A stretch of 63,512 bases of DNA from Rikenellaceae bacterium (GTDB lineage: Bacteria; Bacteroidota; Bacteroidia; Bacteroidales; Rikenellaceae). This document shows, in pieces, positions 25,372 to 35,444 of this stretch. Position 1 is the first letter of the stretch. Every line of letters begins with the position of its first letter. A model generated the notes under the pieces. It did no database searches, was not told the DNA's origin, and saw nothing but the letters and a program-made list of their open reading frames with translations. A program made the translations under genes and the position numbers. The stretch spans positions 1 through 63,512 of the forward strand of contig CABJAJ010000009.1 of assembly GCA_902363575.1 (NCBI GenBank), read 5' to 3'.

Positions 25372-27105
25372 ATGAGCATGGAACTCAGTGAACAGGAACA
25401 GTTGCGCCGGCAGTCGCTCGCGGCGCTGCGCGAGCTCGGCATCGACCCCTACCCGGCAGCCCGCTACGAGGTGACGGCCACCGCCCACGGGATCGCCGAA
25501 AATTACGACCCCGCCAAGGGCAATTTTCAGGAGGTACGCATCGCCGGACGCATCATGACGCGTCGCATCATGGGGAGCGCCTCGTTCTTTGAATTGCAGG
25601 ACCACACGGGCCGCATCCAGGTTTACATCCGACGCGACGACGTGTGTCCCGCGGACGATCCGACCCTTTACAATACGGTTTTCAAAAAGCTGCTCGACAT
25701 CGGCGATTTCGTCGGTGTCGAAGGGTTCGCGTTCCTCACCAAGACGGGCGAGCTGTCGGTTCACTGCAAACGCCTGACGGTGCTCTCCAAATCGATCCGC
25801 CCGCTGCCCGTGGTCAAGGAGAAGGACGGACAGACGTTCGATGCGCTCACCGACCCGGAAGTGCGTTATCGGCAGCGTTACGTCGATCTGGTGGTCAATC
25901 CCCAGGTTCGCGAGGTCTTTGTCAAGCGCGCCCGCATCGTGGCCGTCATGCGCCGTTTCTTCGACGAGAGAGGCTATCTGGAGGTCGAAACCCCGATTCT
26001 GCAGCCCATCCCGGGCGGCGCGTCGGCGCGTCCCTTCGTCACCCATCACAACACGCTCGACATTCCGCTCTACCTGCGCATCGCCAACGAGCTTTATCTC
26101 AAACGGCTGATCGTCGGGGGCTATGACGGGGTCTATGAATTCGGCAAGGATTTCCGCAACGAGGGAATGGACCGCACGCACAACCCCGAATTCACGGTGA
26201 TGGAAATCTATATCGCCTACAAGGACTACCTTTGGATGATGGAATTCACCGAGCAGATGCTCGAACGGGTCGCCCTAGCCGTGAACGGCACGACGGAACT
26301 CACGATCGACGGGCGGCAGGTCTCTTTCAAAGCCCCGTTCCGCCGCCTGACCATGACGGACGCCATCCGCGAAAAGACCGGATACGACATCACGGGCCAG
26401 ACCGAGGAGCAGTTGCGCGAAGCGTGCCGGCGTCTGGGCGTCGAGGCGGACGCAACGATGGGCAAGGGCAAGCTGATCGACGCCATCTTCGGCCAATACT
26501 GCGAGGAGGAGCTCGTGCAGCCCACATTCGTGATGGACTATCCGCGCGAGATGTCGCCGCTGTGCAAGCGTCACCGCTCGAATCCCGAGCTTACGGAGCG
26601 CTTCGAGCTCTTCGTAAGCGGCAAGGAGCTCTGCAACGCCTACTCCGAGCTGAACGACCCCATCGACCAACTTGCGCGTTTCCAGGAACAACTGCGCCTG
26701 AGCGAGAAGGGCGACGACGAGGCCATGTTCATCGACCTGGATTTCGTCCGCGCACTCGAATACGGCATGCCCCCCTGTTCGGGCATGGGTATGGGAATCG
26801 ACCGGCTGACCATGTTCCTCACGGGCCAGACCTCGATTCAGGACGTCCTCTTTTTCCCGCAGATGCGGCCCGAAAAGAAGCCCCAGCGCGATGCGGAAGA
26901 GCTCTACACGGCAGTCGGAATCCCTGCCGAATGGGTGCCGGCGATTCAGAAGATGGGCTACCTGACCGTCGATTCGCTGCGCAAGCTCGCCCCCGGAAAA
27001 TTCTTCAACGACCTGTGCGGGTTCAACAAAAAAAACAAGCTCGGGCTGAAGAATCCCACCCAGGAGGAGGTCGCGGCGTGGTGCGCCCCCGAAGCGGAAG
27101 CATGA
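25372..27105 (+). CDS. lysS: lysine--tRNA ligase, class II
   Basis: A 577-residue class II lysyl-tRNA synthetase. An OB-fold anticodon domain (about residues 45-165, [25 protein letters not shown]) precedes the catalytic core with motif 2 [14 protein letters not shown] (near residue 262) and motif 3 [12 protein letters not shown] (near 475). It is longer than the usual about 505 residues because a C-terminal segment of about 75 residues follows the last motif, a common Bacteroidota extension with a helix-hairpin-helix look (AGIP to [10 protein letters not shown]). A TIM gene follows after 84 bp, probably in the same transcript. Confidence 0.96.
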   Translation: MSMELSEQEQLRRQSLAALRELGIDPYPAARYEVTATAHGIAENYDPAKGNFQEVRIAGRIMTRRIMGSASFFELQDHTGRIQVYIRRDDVCPADDPTLYNTVFKKLLDIGDFVGVEGFAFLTKTGELSVHCKRLTVLSKSIRPLPVVKEKDGQTFDALTDPEVRYRQRYVDLVVNPQVREVFVKRARIVAVMRRFFDERGYLEVETPILQPIPGGASARPFVTHHNTLDIPLYLRIANELYLKRLIVGGYDGVYEFGKDFRNEGMDRTHNPEFTVMEIYIAYKDYLWMMEFTEQMLERVALAVNGTTELTIDGRQVSFKAPFRRLTMTDAIREKTGYDITGQTEEQLREACRRLGVEADATMGKGKLIDAIFGQYCEEELVQPTFVMDYPREMSPLCKRHRSNPELTERFELFVSGKELCNAYSELNDPIDQLARFQEQLRLSEKGDDEAMFIDLDFVRALEYGMPPCSGMGMGIDRLTMFLTGQTSIQDVLFFPQMRPEKKPQRDAEELYTAVGIPAEWVPAIQKMGYLTVDSLRKLAPGKFFNDLCGFNKKNKLGLKNPTQEEVAAWCAPEAEA

Positions 27106-27189
27106 TAACCCCCGTCGCCATACCGGAGCGCAGTTGGGGTCACGGCAGACCGGAACAACGTTAATTTATCGATAACATACAGCAGGAAA

Positions 27190-27948
27190 ATGAGAAAGAA
27201 AATCGTAGCGGGCAACTGGAAGATGAATACCCTGCCCGCGGAAGGAGTGGAACTGGCCAAGGCGATCGCCGCCGGCAGGGATCAGGTATGCGAATGCGTA
27301 CATTTTATCGTCTGCCCCCCTTTCACCCACCTTTTGCCGGTACATGACGCCCTCCGGGGCAGCGGCATCGCACTCGGCGCCCAGGACTGCGCCGCCGAAG
27401 CCAAAGGCGCCTACACGGGGGAGGTATCGGCCGCCATGATCGCCGCCACGGGTTGCCGCTATGTGATCCTCGGCCACTCGGAGCGCCGCCAGTATTACGG
27501 CGAAACCGCCGCGACGCTCAACAGGAAGATGGCGCAGGCTTACGCAGAAGGGCTCACACCGATCTACTGCGTCGGCGAGAACCTCGAAGAGCGCGAAGCG
27601 GGCCGCCACCTGGAGGTGGTCAGGACCCAGATCGAAGAGGTCGTTTACCGTCTCACGCCGGAGCAGTTCGCCTCGCTGGTGATCGCTTACGAACCCGTAT
27701 GGGCCATCGGCACGGGCAAGACCGCCACGGCAGAGCAGGCCCAGGAGATTCACCACTACATCCGCGAAGTGCTCGCCGCCCGGTTCGGCGCGGCAGCCGA
27801 GGAGTGTTCTATCCTCTACGGCGGCTCGTGCAAGCCCTCCAACGCCGCGGAGCTCTTCTCCCGACCGGACGTGGACGGCGGACTGATCGGCGGCGCGGCT
27901 CTGAAAGCCGACGATTTCCTGGCCATCGGAAAAGGGTTCGCCCGGTAA
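27190..27948 (+). CDS. tpiA: triosephosphate isomerase
   Basis: A 252-residue glycolytic enzyme that interconverts dihydroxyacetone phosphate and glyceraldehyde 3-phosphate. The catalytic residues are all visible: Asn and Lys in AGNWKMN (near residue 10), His in ILGHSERR (near 98), and Glu in AYEPVWAIGTG (near 170), and the phosphate-binding loop GGSCKPSNA. Length is normal. It lies 84 bp after lysS with no clear promoter, so it is probably read through from it, and is closed by a strong terminator at 27968. Confidence 0.97.
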   Translation: MRKKIVAGNWKMNTLPAEGVELAKAIAAGRDQVCECVHFIVCPPFTHLLPVHDALRGSGIALGAQDCAAEAKGAYTGEVSAAMIAATGCRYVILGHSERRQYYGETAATLNRKMAQAYAEGLTPIYCVGENLEEREAGRHLEVVRTQIEEVVYRLTPEQFASLVIAYEPVWAIGTGKTATAEQAQEIHHYIREVLAARFGAAAEECSILYGGSCKPSNAAELFSRPDVDGGLIGGAALKADDFLAIGKGFAR

Positions 27949-27967
27949 TCCGCGCAAACATCCGTTG

Positions 27968-27998
27968 AAAGGCCGCCCTTGCAGGGGCGGCCTTTTTC
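27968..27998 (+). terminator. terminator after tpiA
   Basis: An 11 bp stem (27968-27978 with 27985-27995), 6 nt loop, then TTTTTC. Confidence 0.9.
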
Positions 27999-28175
27999 TG
28001 TCCGGCCCCGAAGTGCAGCCCGAACAGCCGAGCTTGCATGGAGAACGGAGGGGGGGGGCAGCGGACCAGAGAAAATGAATTGCACCGTTCCCGAGCCGCC
28101 AACGGCAGTTTGAGTTCTACTCCGATGATAATTCCCTATCTTGCGGAATCGAAAACCTCTAAACGATCGAACCCT

Positions 28176-29018
28176 ATGACTACCCTGAAAAAAATTGCCT
28201 CCCTGACGGCTTTGCTTATCGCCGCCGCCATGTTATCCCGCTGCACACCGGCCCCATCCCGCATGATTACCGAAACCATTTACAGCGAAGCGCTCGGCGA
28301 GGAGCGTACATGCTGCGTATATCTGCCGGAAAATTTCGATCCGGATCAGACCTATCCCGTAGTCTTCGCAACCGACGGACAGGTACTTCTGGATGGAGGA
28401 TACGACACGCTGCTCGACGAGCTGATTGAAAAGGGAACCATCCCGCCCGTGGTGCTGATCGGCGCCTACTCCAACGAGAATACCGTCTCCGACGGAATGG
28501 AATTGCGGTATTACGAATACATCGACAGCGACGACGCAACATCCCGATCCGATGCCGATGCAGCAGGCGGCGCAAGCGCGGATCCCCGGATTGCCGGTCG
28601 GTTTCACCATCACCTGAGCTATTTCACGAGCGAACTGCGAGACAGCATCTTCACGGAATATGCGATCCGTCCCGATACGCGGAAAATCCTCTTTTACGGC
28701 TGCTCGAATGGCGGAGATTACGGTCTGACGCTCTATACGACACAGCCCGGGGAATTGTTCACCGACTACATTTGCCTCTCGCCCGTCGGCACCGATTCCG
28801 ATGCGATTTCCTGCGCCGGGACAGCACTCCTTTACGTAGCTTACGGCAGCAAAGAGAGCGAGATGCCGGTTATAGGCGACAACCTGCGGGCGCTGCACGA
28901 AAAACTGGATGCAATCAACGACGGCTCCATCACCGTGCATGTTTTCGACGGAGGCCACGACCGGGCATGTTGGAAGCAAGCGTTTGCGACCGCCCTCACC
29001 GCCCTGTTGAATCGATAG
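28176..29018 (+). CDS. putative alpha/beta-hydrolase esterase (enterochelin-esterase-like)
   Basis: A 280-residue secreted protein with a hydrophobic N-terminus and a possible lipobox MLSRC (Cys23; Arg next to Cys is unusual). The core resembles the putative esterase family (PF00756): YPVVFATDGQ near residue 60, the nucleophile elbow GCSNGG (Ser177), and DGGHDRACW with the catalytic His near 263. The substrate is unknown; esterases of this family cleave siderophore or acyl-carbohydrate esters. The start at 28176 begins the signal sequence; an upstream in-frame ATG passes through a G9 tract. A variant box TATCTTGC lies at 28137-28144. Confidence 0.78.
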   Translation: MTTLKKIASLTALLIAAAMLSRCTPAPSRMITETIYSEALGEERTCCVYLPENFDPDQTYPVVFATDGQVLLDGGYDTLLDELIEKGTIPPVVLIGAYSNENTVSDGMELRYYEYIDSDDATSRSDADAAGGASADPRIAGRFHHHLSYFTSELRDSIFTEYAIRPDTRKILFYGCSNGGDYGLTLYTTQPGELFTDYICLSPVGTDSDAISCAGTALLYVAYGSKESEMPVIGDNLRALHEKLDAINDGSITVHVFDGGHDRACWKQAFATALTALLNR

Positions 29019-29239
29019 GAAGCGCCTCCATCCCGCAACGACGCAATGGGCAAAACAGCTCCTTAACGGCGGGCACGGCAGGAATTGCAAGGCAACGCCC
29101 ATCGGATAAAACAGTCTTCCCGAAATAAAAAGGCAGGGCAATCCAACCATGATTCCCATGCCCGGACCCAATCCGGATGGGTAAGCGCCAACCGCATTTG
29201 CATGCGAAACAATCCCCTCACCTTGAGAAAACGACATAA
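29019..29239. other. intergenic region between convergent genes
   Basis: About 220 bp after the esterase. A 10 bp imperfect inverted repeat (29157-29183, arms CCCAT/CCGGA and TCCGG/ATGGG) might end the esterase transcript, though without a T run. Nothing else recognised. Confidence 0.4.
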
Positions 29240-29273
29240 GAAAACGGCAGCCTTCGACGAGGCTGCCGTTTTC
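29240..29273. terminator. terminator of the ribosomal protein cluster
   Basis: A perfect 13 bp stem (29240-29252 with 29261-29273) with an 8 nt loop, 18 bp after the rplQ stop. On the minus strand it ends in TTTTC. Confidence 0.88.
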
Positions 29274-29290
29274 TTAACGAGCGAACGACA

Positions 29291-29899
29291 TTACATCTTC
29301 TTGCCGACGTTGGTTTTCTTGGCTACCTTAGGAGCGGCTGCCTTGGCGGCCCTTGCGGGCTTGGCGGCAGGAGCGGCTTTCGCCGCGGGTTTCTTGGCGG
29401 CTTTGGCGGGAGCGCTCTGGTCGCCCTCCACGACCGTCGCATCCTCGACCGCGTCCGTTTTGCGGGCTGCGGGCTTGCGCGAACGGCGCGTCTTGGGTTT
29501 CGCCTCAGCGGTGTCAGCCACCTTGCCGAAGGTATAGGCCTCGTTGAAATCCACCAGCTCGATGATGCACATATCGGCCGCGTCGCCCAGACGGAAACCC
29601 GTCTTGAGGATACGCGTATAGCCGCCCGGACGCTCGGCGATCTTCGGAGCGATGGTGCGGAAAAGCTCCGTCACGGCCTCCTTCTGTTTGAGGTACGAGA
29701 AAACGATACGGCGCGAATGGGTCGTGTCCTCCTTCGACTTGGTCACCAGGGGCTCCACGAACTGCCTGAGCGCCTTAGCTTTGGCCAGCGTGGTCTCGAT
29801 GCGCTTATGCAGGATGAGCGAGGAAGCCATGTTCGACATGAGCGCCTTGCGGTGTCCTGCCTTGCGGCCCAGGTGGTTGAAATTTTTATTGTGTCTCAT
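29291..29899 (-). CDS. rplQ: 50S ribosomal protein L17 with long Lys/Ala tail
   Basis: A 202-residue L17, last gene of the cluster, 2 bp after rpoA. The first about 115 residues are the conserved L17 core ([26 protein letters not shown]). The remaining about 85 residues are an added tail rich in Ala, Lys and Pro (runs such as [20 protein letters not shown]) that bacterial L17 normally lacks; E. coli L17 is 127 residues. L17 lines the peptide exit tunnel. The strong terminator at 29240 follows. Confidence 0.96.
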   Translation of the reverse strand: MRHNKNFNHLGRKAGHRKALMSNMASSLILHKRIETTLAKAKALRQFVEPLVTKSKEDTTHSRRIVFSYLKQKEAVTELFRTIAPKIAERPGGYTRILKTGFRLGDAADMCIIELVDFNEAYTFGKVADTAEAKPKTRRSRKPAARKTDAVEDATVVEGDQSAPAKAAKKPAAKAAPAAKPARAAKAAAPKVAKKTNVGKKM

Positions 29900-29901
29900 A
29901 A

Positions 29902-30894
29902 TTAGTCTTTGTCAAGTTTGTAGATTGATACATCCATACCGAACTTCAGGTTGAGCGAAGCCAGCAGCTCGTCGAGCTCCGTGAGGGACTTCTTACCGAA
30001 GTTGCGGAACTTCAGCAGGTCGTTGCGGTTGAGTTTCACCAGGTCGCCCACCGTGTTAACATCAGCGGCTTTCAGACAGTTCAGAGCACGCACGCTGAGA
30101 TCCTGGTCGGAAAGTTTGGTCTTGAGAAGCTGACGCATATGAAGCACGTCCTCGTCGAACTCTTCCGCACCGCCCGTATCCTCCATGTTCACGGTGATCT
30201 TCTCGTCGGAGAAGAGCATGAAATGCTGGATCAGGATTTTCGCCGCCTCTTTCAGGGCCTCTTTCGGGTGGATCGATCCGTCGGTCGTGATCTCCAGGTT
30301 CAGCTTTTCGTAGTCGGTCTTCTGCTCCACACGATAGTTCTCGACCGTGTACTTCACGTTCTTGATCGGCGTGAAGATCGAATCGATCGGCAGGGTGCCG
30401 AATTCGCACTCCTCGGGAGCGTTTTCCTCCGCCGGAACGTATCCGCGGCCCTTGCCGATGGTGATCGTGAACTGCATCTTCGTACCGGGAGCCAGATGAC
30501 AGATAACCAACTCAGGATTCAATACCTTGAAGAACGAAAGGTAGTTGGAGATGTATCCCGCCGTCAGCTCCGTAACGCCTGCCACATTGACGGACACCTT
30601 TTCGGTATCCTGGTTGTCAACCGTGCGAATGAAACGGACCTGCTTGAGATTCAGGATAATATCGATCATTCCTTCCATTACACCAGGGATGGCGGCAAAC
30701 TCATGGTCGACGCCCGCAACTTTCACCGTCGTGATCGCATAACCCTCCAGCGAGGAGAGCAGGATACGGCGCAGAGCGTTGCCGACGGTCATACCGAATC
30801 CGGGCTCCAGCGGTCGGAATTCAAATTTCCCGAACGAGGAGGTGGACTCCAGCATGATCACCTTTTCAGGTTTCTGAAATGCTAATATTGCCAT
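29902..30894 (-). CDS. rpoA: DNA-directed RNA polymerase subunit alpha
   Basis: A 330-residue alpha subunit. The N-terminal domain that dimerises and binds beta and beta' has [22 protein letters not shown] (split: near residue 32). The C-terminal domain (about 245-330) has [18 protein letters not shown] and [13 protein letters not shown], the helix-hairpin-helix that contacts DNA UP elements and activators. The frame extends upstream, but ATG 30894 matches the normal start ([12 protein letters not shown]). It sits between rpsD and rplQ as in typical alpha operons. Confidence 0.97.
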   Translation of the reverse strand: MAILAFQKPEKVIMLESTSSFGKFEFRPLEPGFGMTVGNALRRILLSSLEGYAITTVKVAGVDHEFAAIPGVMEGMIDIILNLKQVRFIRTVDNQDTEKVSVNVAGVTELTAGYISNYLSFFKVLNPELVICHLAPGTKMQFTITIGKGRGYVPAEENAPEECEFGTLPIDSIFTPIKNVKYTVENYRVEQKTDYEKLNLEITTDGSIHPKEALKEAAKILIQHFMLFSDEKITVNMEDTGGAEEFDEDVLHMRQLLKTKLSDQDLSVRALNCLKAADVNTVGDLVKLNRNDLLKFRNFGKKSLTELDELLASLNLKFGMDVSIYKLDKD

Positions 30895-30917
30895 AATATT
30901 GAATTTGTTGTTTTTGA

Positions 30918-31526
30918 CTACTTCGAGTACAACTCGACGATCAACTGCTCTTTGATGTTTTCCGGAATTTCTTCGCGTTCGGGTTTCTGCAGGAACTTGC
31001 CGGCCATCGCAGCGCCGTCCCACTCCAGCCACGCATAACGGCTACGTGCGCCGCCGGCGAGGGAGAGGGTAATCACTTCGAGGCTCTTCGACTTCTCGCG
31101 CACCGACACCACGTCGCCGGCCTTGAGCGAGTAAGACGGAATATTGACCACGCTGCCGTTGACGCAGATGTGGCAGTGCGAGACGAGCTGACGGGCCGCG
31201 GCGCGCGTCGGTGCGATGCCCAGGCGGTACACGACGTTGTCCAGACGGCATTCGAGCAGCTTGAGGAGGTTTTCGCCCGTGATGCCGCCCATGCGGGCCG
31301 CCTGTTCATACGTGCGCGAGAACTGCTTCTCGAGCAGGCCGTAGGTGGCTTTCGCCTTCTGCTTCTCACTGAGCTGCGTGCCGTACTCCGACACCTTCTT
31401 GCGCTTGCGCATCAGGCCATGCTGTCCGGGAGGGAAATTCCTGCGCTCGAGCACCTTGTCGGGTCCGTAGATGGCTTCGCCGAATTTTCTGGCGATCTTT
31501 GATTTAGGTCCTATATATCTTCCCAT
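30918..31526 (-). CDS. rpsD: 30S ribosomal protein S4
   Basis: A 202-residue S4, a primary 16S rRNA binder that nucleates 30S assembly. It starts [17 protein letters not shown] and has the S4 RNA-binding fold ([23 protein letters not shown], near residue 93). It lacks the N-terminal zinc cysteines, the C-minus form. In many bacteria S4 represses its own operon by binding mRNA; here it precedes rpoA by 23 bp. Confidence 0.97.
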   Translation of the reverse strand: MGRYIGPKSKIARKFGEAIYGPDKVLERRNFPPGQHGLMRKRKKVSEYGTQLSEKQKAKATYGLLEKQFSRTYEQAARMGGITGENLLKLLECRLDNVVYRLGIAPTRAAARQLVSHCHICVNGSVVNIPSYSLKAGDVVSVREKSKSLEVITLSLAGGARSRYAWLEWDGAAMAGKFLQKPEREEIPENIKEQLIVELYSK

Positions 31527-31577
31527 TGTAGTAACTTTTTAAAATCGTGCAACTGAGTTTCGGGTAAAGCGGCGTGC

Positions 31578-31967
31578 TTATACGCGACGGCGGTTGGGAG
31601 CACGGCAGCCGTTGTGCGGCAGCGGCGTGACGTCGATGATCTCCGTCACCTCGATACCGGCGCCGTGGATCGTACGCACGGCCGATTCGCGGCCTGCGCC
31701 CGGACCCTTGACAAACACTTTCACCTTACGCAAACCCATGTCGTAGGCAACTTTCGCGCAATCGGACGATGCGGTCTGAGCGGCATAGGGCGTGTTCTTC
31801 TTCGAGCCGCGGAAACCCATCTTGCCGGCCGAAGACCAACTGATCACGTCGCCCATCTCGTTGGTGATGGTGATGATTACGTTGTTGAAAGTGGAGTGTA
31901 CATAGGCCATGCCCAGGGCACCGACCTTAACCACCTTCTTTTTAACTGTTCCAGTTTTCTTTGCCAT
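31578..31967 (-). CDS. rpsK: 30S ribosomal protein S11
   Basis: A 129-residue S11 on the 30S platform. The family pattern [14 protein letters not shown] (near residue 24), KKNTPYAAQ and the C-terminal [18 protein letters not shown] are clear. It lies 51 bp before rpsD (downstream) and 12 bp after rpsM in the alpha operon. Confidence 0.97.
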   Translation of the reverse strand: MAKKTGTVKKKVVKVGALGMAYVHSTFNNVIITITNEMGDVISWSSAGKMGFRGSKKNTPYAAQTASSDCAKVAYDMGLRKVKVFVKGPGAGRESAVRTIHGAGIEVTEIIDVTPLPHNGCRAPNRRRV

Positions 31968-31979
31968 AACACGCTATGA

Positions 31980-32360
31980 TTACTTAGTTGCCTTTTTCTT
32001 GTTTGCGACTGTCTTTTTGCGACCTTTGCGCGTGCGCGCGTTGTTCTTGGTGCTCTGGCCGCGAACGGGAAGGCCCAGACGGTGACGGATACCCCGGTAG
32101 CAACCGATATCCATCAGTCGTTTGATGTTGAGTTGTACGGCCGAGCGGCACTCGCCCTCGACCTTGATGCCCATTTCGCCGATCGTCGAACGGATGGCGC
32201 CGATCTGGTCGTCCGACCAATCCTGCACCTTGGTATCGTAGCTGATGCCCGCCGTTTCGAGAATCTTGCGGGCCGTGCTGCGACCGATCCCATAGATATA
32301 GGTCAGGCCGATCTCGCCCCGCTTGTTTTTTGGTAAATCTACACCGACTATACGTGCCAT
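31980..32360 (-). CDS. rpsM: 30S ribosomal protein S13
   Basis: A 126-residue S13 of the 30S head, contacting the P-site tRNA and 50S. It starts [21 protein letters not shown], has GIGRSTA (helix-two-turn-helix) and ends with [15 protein letters not shown]. It lies 37 bp after rpmJ. Confidence 0.97.
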   Translation of the reverse strand: MARIVGVDLPKNKRGEIGLTYIYGIGRSTARKILETAGISYDTKVQDWSDDQIGAIRSTIGEMGIKVEGECRSAVQLNIKRLMDIGCYRGIRHRLGLPVRGQSTKNNARTRKGRKKTVANKKKATK

Positions 32361-32397
32361 AAAAATTCTCTTTTTCTTTGATTAATCGTTTGAAACA

Positions 32398-32514
32398 TTA
32401 TCCCTGGCGCATTTTGAACTTGGGATTCTTCTTGCAGATCACGTAAAGTTTGCCCTTACGCTTGACGATCTTGCAGTCCTCCGATCTTTTCTTGATGGAT
32501 GCTCTTACTTTCAT
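32398..32514 (-). CDS. rpmJ: 50S ribosomal protein L36 (zinc-free form)
   Basis: A 38-residue L36 between infA and rpsM. It starts [19 protein letters not shown] and ends PKFKMRQG. The normal zinc ribbon of CxxC, Cys and His is degraded: the first Cys is replaced (RSEDC) and the final His is Phe (PKFK), so it is the non-zinc C-minus type. Confidence 0.95.
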   Translation of the reverse strand: MKVRASIKKRSEDCKIVKRKGKLYVICKKNPKFKMRQG

Positions 32515-32535
32515 GGTTTACAAGCAATCTAATGG

Positions 32536-32754
32536 TTATTTGTACCTAAAGGATATGCGCCCCTTACTCAGATCGTAGGGGGTCATCTCCACCTTCACTT
32601 TATCCCCGGGCAGGATTTTGATGTAGTGCATGCGCATCTTGCCGGAGATATGGGCCGTGATCACATGCCCGTTGTCCAATTCCACGCGGAACATGGCGTT
32701 GGACAGCGCCTCGATGATCGTACCGTCCCGTTCAATCGCAGTTTGCTTTGCCAT
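32536..32754 (-). CDS. infA: translation initiation factor IF-1
   Basis: A 72-residue OB-fold factor that blocks the 30S A site during initiation. The order [25 protein letters not shown] and the C-terminal [12 protein letters not shown] are typical. It lies 6 bp after map and 21 bp before rpmJ. Confidence 0.97.
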   Translation of the reverse strand: MAKQTAIERDGTIIEALSNAMFRVELDNGHVITAHISGKMRMHYIKILPGDKVKVEMTPYDLSKGRISFRYK

Positions 32755-32760
32755 AGAGTC

Positions 32761-33537
32761 TTATTCGTTTATTGCCTTTTCGATCATACTGAAATCCGTC
32801 AGCACGTCCGGTCCGTTTTTGCGGATCGCCACGGCGAACTCGTAATGGGCCGCAGGCTTGCGGTCGCGCGTGCGGACGGTCCATCCGTCCCGCTCGAAAA
32901 CCACCGCCTTGTTGCCCATCGTAATCATCGGTTCGATGCAGATGACCATCCCCTCTTTCAGGAGAGGGCCTCTGCCGCGTGCGCCGTAGTTGGGGACACC
33001 CGGGTCTTCGTGCATCTTCCGACCGCACCCGTGTCCCTCCAGCTCACGCACCACGCCGTAGCCGTGACGCTCGGCGTGCTCCTGCACGGCCGCCGAAACA
33101 TCGCCCACGCGATTTCCGGCCCTGGCCTGCGCCGTACCTTTATAAAGAGCCTCTTTGGTGACCTCCATCAGCCGGCGTGCCTCAGGAGCGACTTCTCCCA
33201 CGGCGAACGTATAGGCCGAATCACCAACAAACCCCTTTAGAAACGTACCGCAATCGACCGATACGATGTCGCCCTCCTCGAGGACGCGCCTGGACGAAGG
33301 AATGCCGTGCACCACCTCCTCATTGACGGAGATGCACAGCGAAGCGGGAAACCCCTGGTATCCCAGAAAGGCGGGCACCGCCCCGTGCGAGCGAATAAAG
33401 TCCTCGGCGATCTCATCCAGCCGCTTGGTCGTAACCCCCGGACGGATGTGCCGGCCCACTTCGGCCAGCGTTTCGCTCACGAGCACATTGTTCTCGCGCA
33501 TCAATTCGATCTCTTCGTCTGTCTTCAGGTATATCAT
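32761..33537 (-). CDS. map: methionine aminopeptidase type I
   Basis: A 258-residue cytosolic enzyme that removes N-terminal Met. Metal-binding positions are visible: Asp in VSVDCGT (near residue 93) and VGDSAYT, His in EGHGCGRKMHE (near 167), Glu in ICIEPM, and Glu in YEFAVAI. ATG 33537 (MIYLKTDEEIELM) is the normal start; the frame extends upstream by six codons. It follows secY by 24 bp, where E. coli has no map but many bacteria do. Confidence 0.96.
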   Translation of the reverse strand: MIYLKTDEEIELMRENNVLVSETLAEVGRHIRPGVTTKRLDEIAEDFIRSHGAVPAFLGYQGFPASLCISVNEEVVHGIPSSRRVLEEGDIVSVDCGTFLKGFVGDSAYTFAVGEVAPEARRLMEVTKEALYKGTAQARAGNRVGDVSAAVQEHAERHGYGVVRELEGHGCGRKMHEDPGVPNYGARGRGPLLKEGMVICIEPMITMGNKAVVFERDGWTVRTRDRKPAAHYEFAVAIRKNGPDVLTDFSMIEKAINE

Positions 33538-33561
33538 GCCAAAACTCCTCAGCAAAACCCG

Positions 33562-34950
33562 TTAGTGGCGTCCCTGAATGCGGCCGGTCTTCATCAGACC
33601 GTCGTAGTGACGCATCAGCAGGTAGCTCTCTATCTGCTTCAGAGTGTCGAGGATCACGCCGACCATGATCAGCAGCGACGTACCGCCGTAGAAATAGGCG
33701 AAAGCCTGCTGGATGTTCAAGAATTTCATGGCCAGCGCCGGCAGAATCGCCACGATAGCCAGGAAGAACGAACCGGGAAGGGTGATCCGCGTCATGATGG
33801 TGTCGATGTAGTTCACCGTCTGCTTGCCCGGTTTGACCCCCGGGATAAAGCCGCCGTTGCGTTTCATGTCGTCCGCCATCATTTGGGGATTGATGATGAT
33901 TGCCGTGTAAAAATAGGTGAAGGCGATCACCAGCAGCGCCAGGGTGAAGTTGTACCAGAAGCCCGTCATCGTGCTGAACGCGGCGGCGAAGCCGGGTGCA
34001 ATGCGCTGGAAGAGCATCGGAATAAACATCAGGGCCTGGGCGAAGATGATCGGCATGACGTTGGCCGCATTCATCTTCAGGGGAATATATTGTCGTACGC
34101 CTCCGTACTGTTTGTTGCCCACGATCCGTTTGGCATACTGCACGGGGATCTTGCGCACGGCCTGCACCAGGGCGATGGTCGCCATGAAGACCAGGAACAG
34201 GAGCGCCAGCTCGAGGATCAGCATGATCGCGCTGCCGTCCGAAGTCTGGATACGCGCGTTGATCTCGCCCAGGAGCGCATGAGGCAGACGGGCCACGATA
34301 CCGATCATGATGATGAGCGAAATGCCGTTGCCGATGCCCTTGTCGGTAATCTTCTCGCCCAGCCACATGACGAACATGGTTCCGGCGATCAGGATGACGG
34401 TGGCATAAGCTGCGAAGAGGACGTTATTGCCATAGACGAAAGCCCCCGGCACCTTGAGGTACAGGTTGGTAATGTAGGCCGGCGCCTGGATGAGCAGCAC
34501 CACGATGGTCAGCAGACGCGTCCACTGGTTCATCTTGCGGCGGCCGCTCTCGCCCTCTTTCTGCATCTTCTGGAAATAGGGAATCATCATCCCCATGAGC
34601 TGGATGACGATCGACGCGGTGATATACGGCATCACGCCGAGCGCAAAGATGGCCGCATTGCTGAAAGCACCTCCGGAGAAGACATCCAGAAGGCCCAGCA
34701 GAGCATTCTGATCCATCTGAGTTGCGAGCGCCGATCCCTCGCCCAGCGCGTTGGGGTTGATACCCGGAATGACCACAAAACTACCCAAGCGATAGATCAG
34801 CAACAACCCGAGCGTATAGAGGATGCGCTTGCGAAGCTCCTCGATCTTGTAGATGTTCTTGAGGGTTTCGACGAGTTTCTTGTTGGTCGCAAGCAGGACG
34901 ATGACCGCCGCTGCGATGAGACCGACAATGAGATAACCGTAACCGTTCAT
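33562..34950 (-). CDS. secY: protein translocase subunit SecY
   Basis: A 462-residue channel subunit of the Sec translocon with about ten membrane segments. The family landmarks are present: the first helix ILYTLGLLLIYRLGSF, the plug-proximal VMPYITASIVIQLM, and the C-terminal loop RKIPVQYAKRI with the conserved Arg pair used by SecA and the ribosome. It lies between rplO and map in the spc operon. Confidence 0.97.
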   Translation of the reverse strand: MNGYGYLIVGLIAAAVIVLLATNKKLVETLKNIYKIEELRKRILYTLGLLLIYRLGSFVVIPGINPNALGEGSALATQMDQNALLGLLDVFSGGAFSNAAIFALGVMPYITASIVIQLMGMMIPYFQKMQKEGESGRRKMNQWTRLLTIVVLLIQAPAYITNLYLKVPGAFVYGNNVLFAAYATVILIAGTMFVMWLGEKITDKGIGNGISLIIMIGIVARLPHALLGEINARIQTSDGSAIMLILELALLFLVFMATIALVQAVRKIPVQYAKRIVGNKQYGGVRQYIPLKMNAANVMPIIFAQALMFIPMLFQRIAPGFAAAFSTMTGFWYNFTLALLVIAFTYFYTAIIINPQMMADDMKRNGGFIPGVKPGKQTVNYIDTIMTRITLPGSFFLAIVAILPALAMKFLNIQQAFAYFYGGTSLLIMVGVILDTLKQIESYLLMRHYDGLMKTGRIQGRH

Positions 34951-34971
34951 AATTTTGGGTTTAGTGGGATG

Positions 34972-35418
34972 TTACAATTTTTCAACGCTGCCGCCCGCGG
35001 CCGCGATCGCAGCCTCGGCACTCTTCGAGAATGCGTGGGCCGAAACCTTCAGGGCGCGGGTCAGCGAACCGTTGCCCAGAATTTTCACCCGGTCGTTCGA
35101 CGAGATGAAGCCGGCGTGAACGAGCGTGTCGATCGTAACCTCCTGCAATTCCTTCTTGGCAGCCAGCCCCTCGAGGGTCGAAAGGTTGATCGCCTTGTAT
35201 TCGACGCGCTTGAGGTTGGTGAAGCCGAACTTGGGCAGACGGCGCTGCAACGGCATCTGACCGCCCTCGAAACCTAACTTGCGGGAGTAGCCCGAGCGCG
35301 ACTGGGCGCCCTTGTGACCGCGCGTGGCCGTACCGCCATGACCCGAGCCGGCGCCGCGGCCGATCCGTTTGTCGTGATGCGTTGAACCCTTCGCGGGTTT
35401 GAGATTATGGAGTTCCAT
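34972..35418 (-). CDS. rplO: 50S ribosomal protein L15
   Basis: A 148-residue L15, starting MELHNLKPAKGSTHHDKRIGRG, with the Gly-rich basic N-terminal extension GRGAGSGHGGTATRGHKGAQ and the C-terminal globular part. It binds 23S rRNA late in assembly. Located between rpmD and secY. Confidence 0.97.
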   Translation of the reverse strand: MELHNLKPAKGSTHHDKRIGRGAGSGHGGTATRGHKGAQSRSGYSRKLGFEGGQMPLQRRLPKFGFTNLKRVEYKAINLSTLEGLAAKKELQEVTIDTLVHAGFISSNDRVKILGNGSLTRALKVSAHAFSKSAEAAIAAAGGSVEKL

Positions 35419-35444
35419 CGTAATTACTCTTTTCGTGGTTAAAC

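Noticed and set aside
33307..35277. 656-codon plus-strand frame opposite secY and map
   Set aside because: Antisense shadow of three well-supported genes.
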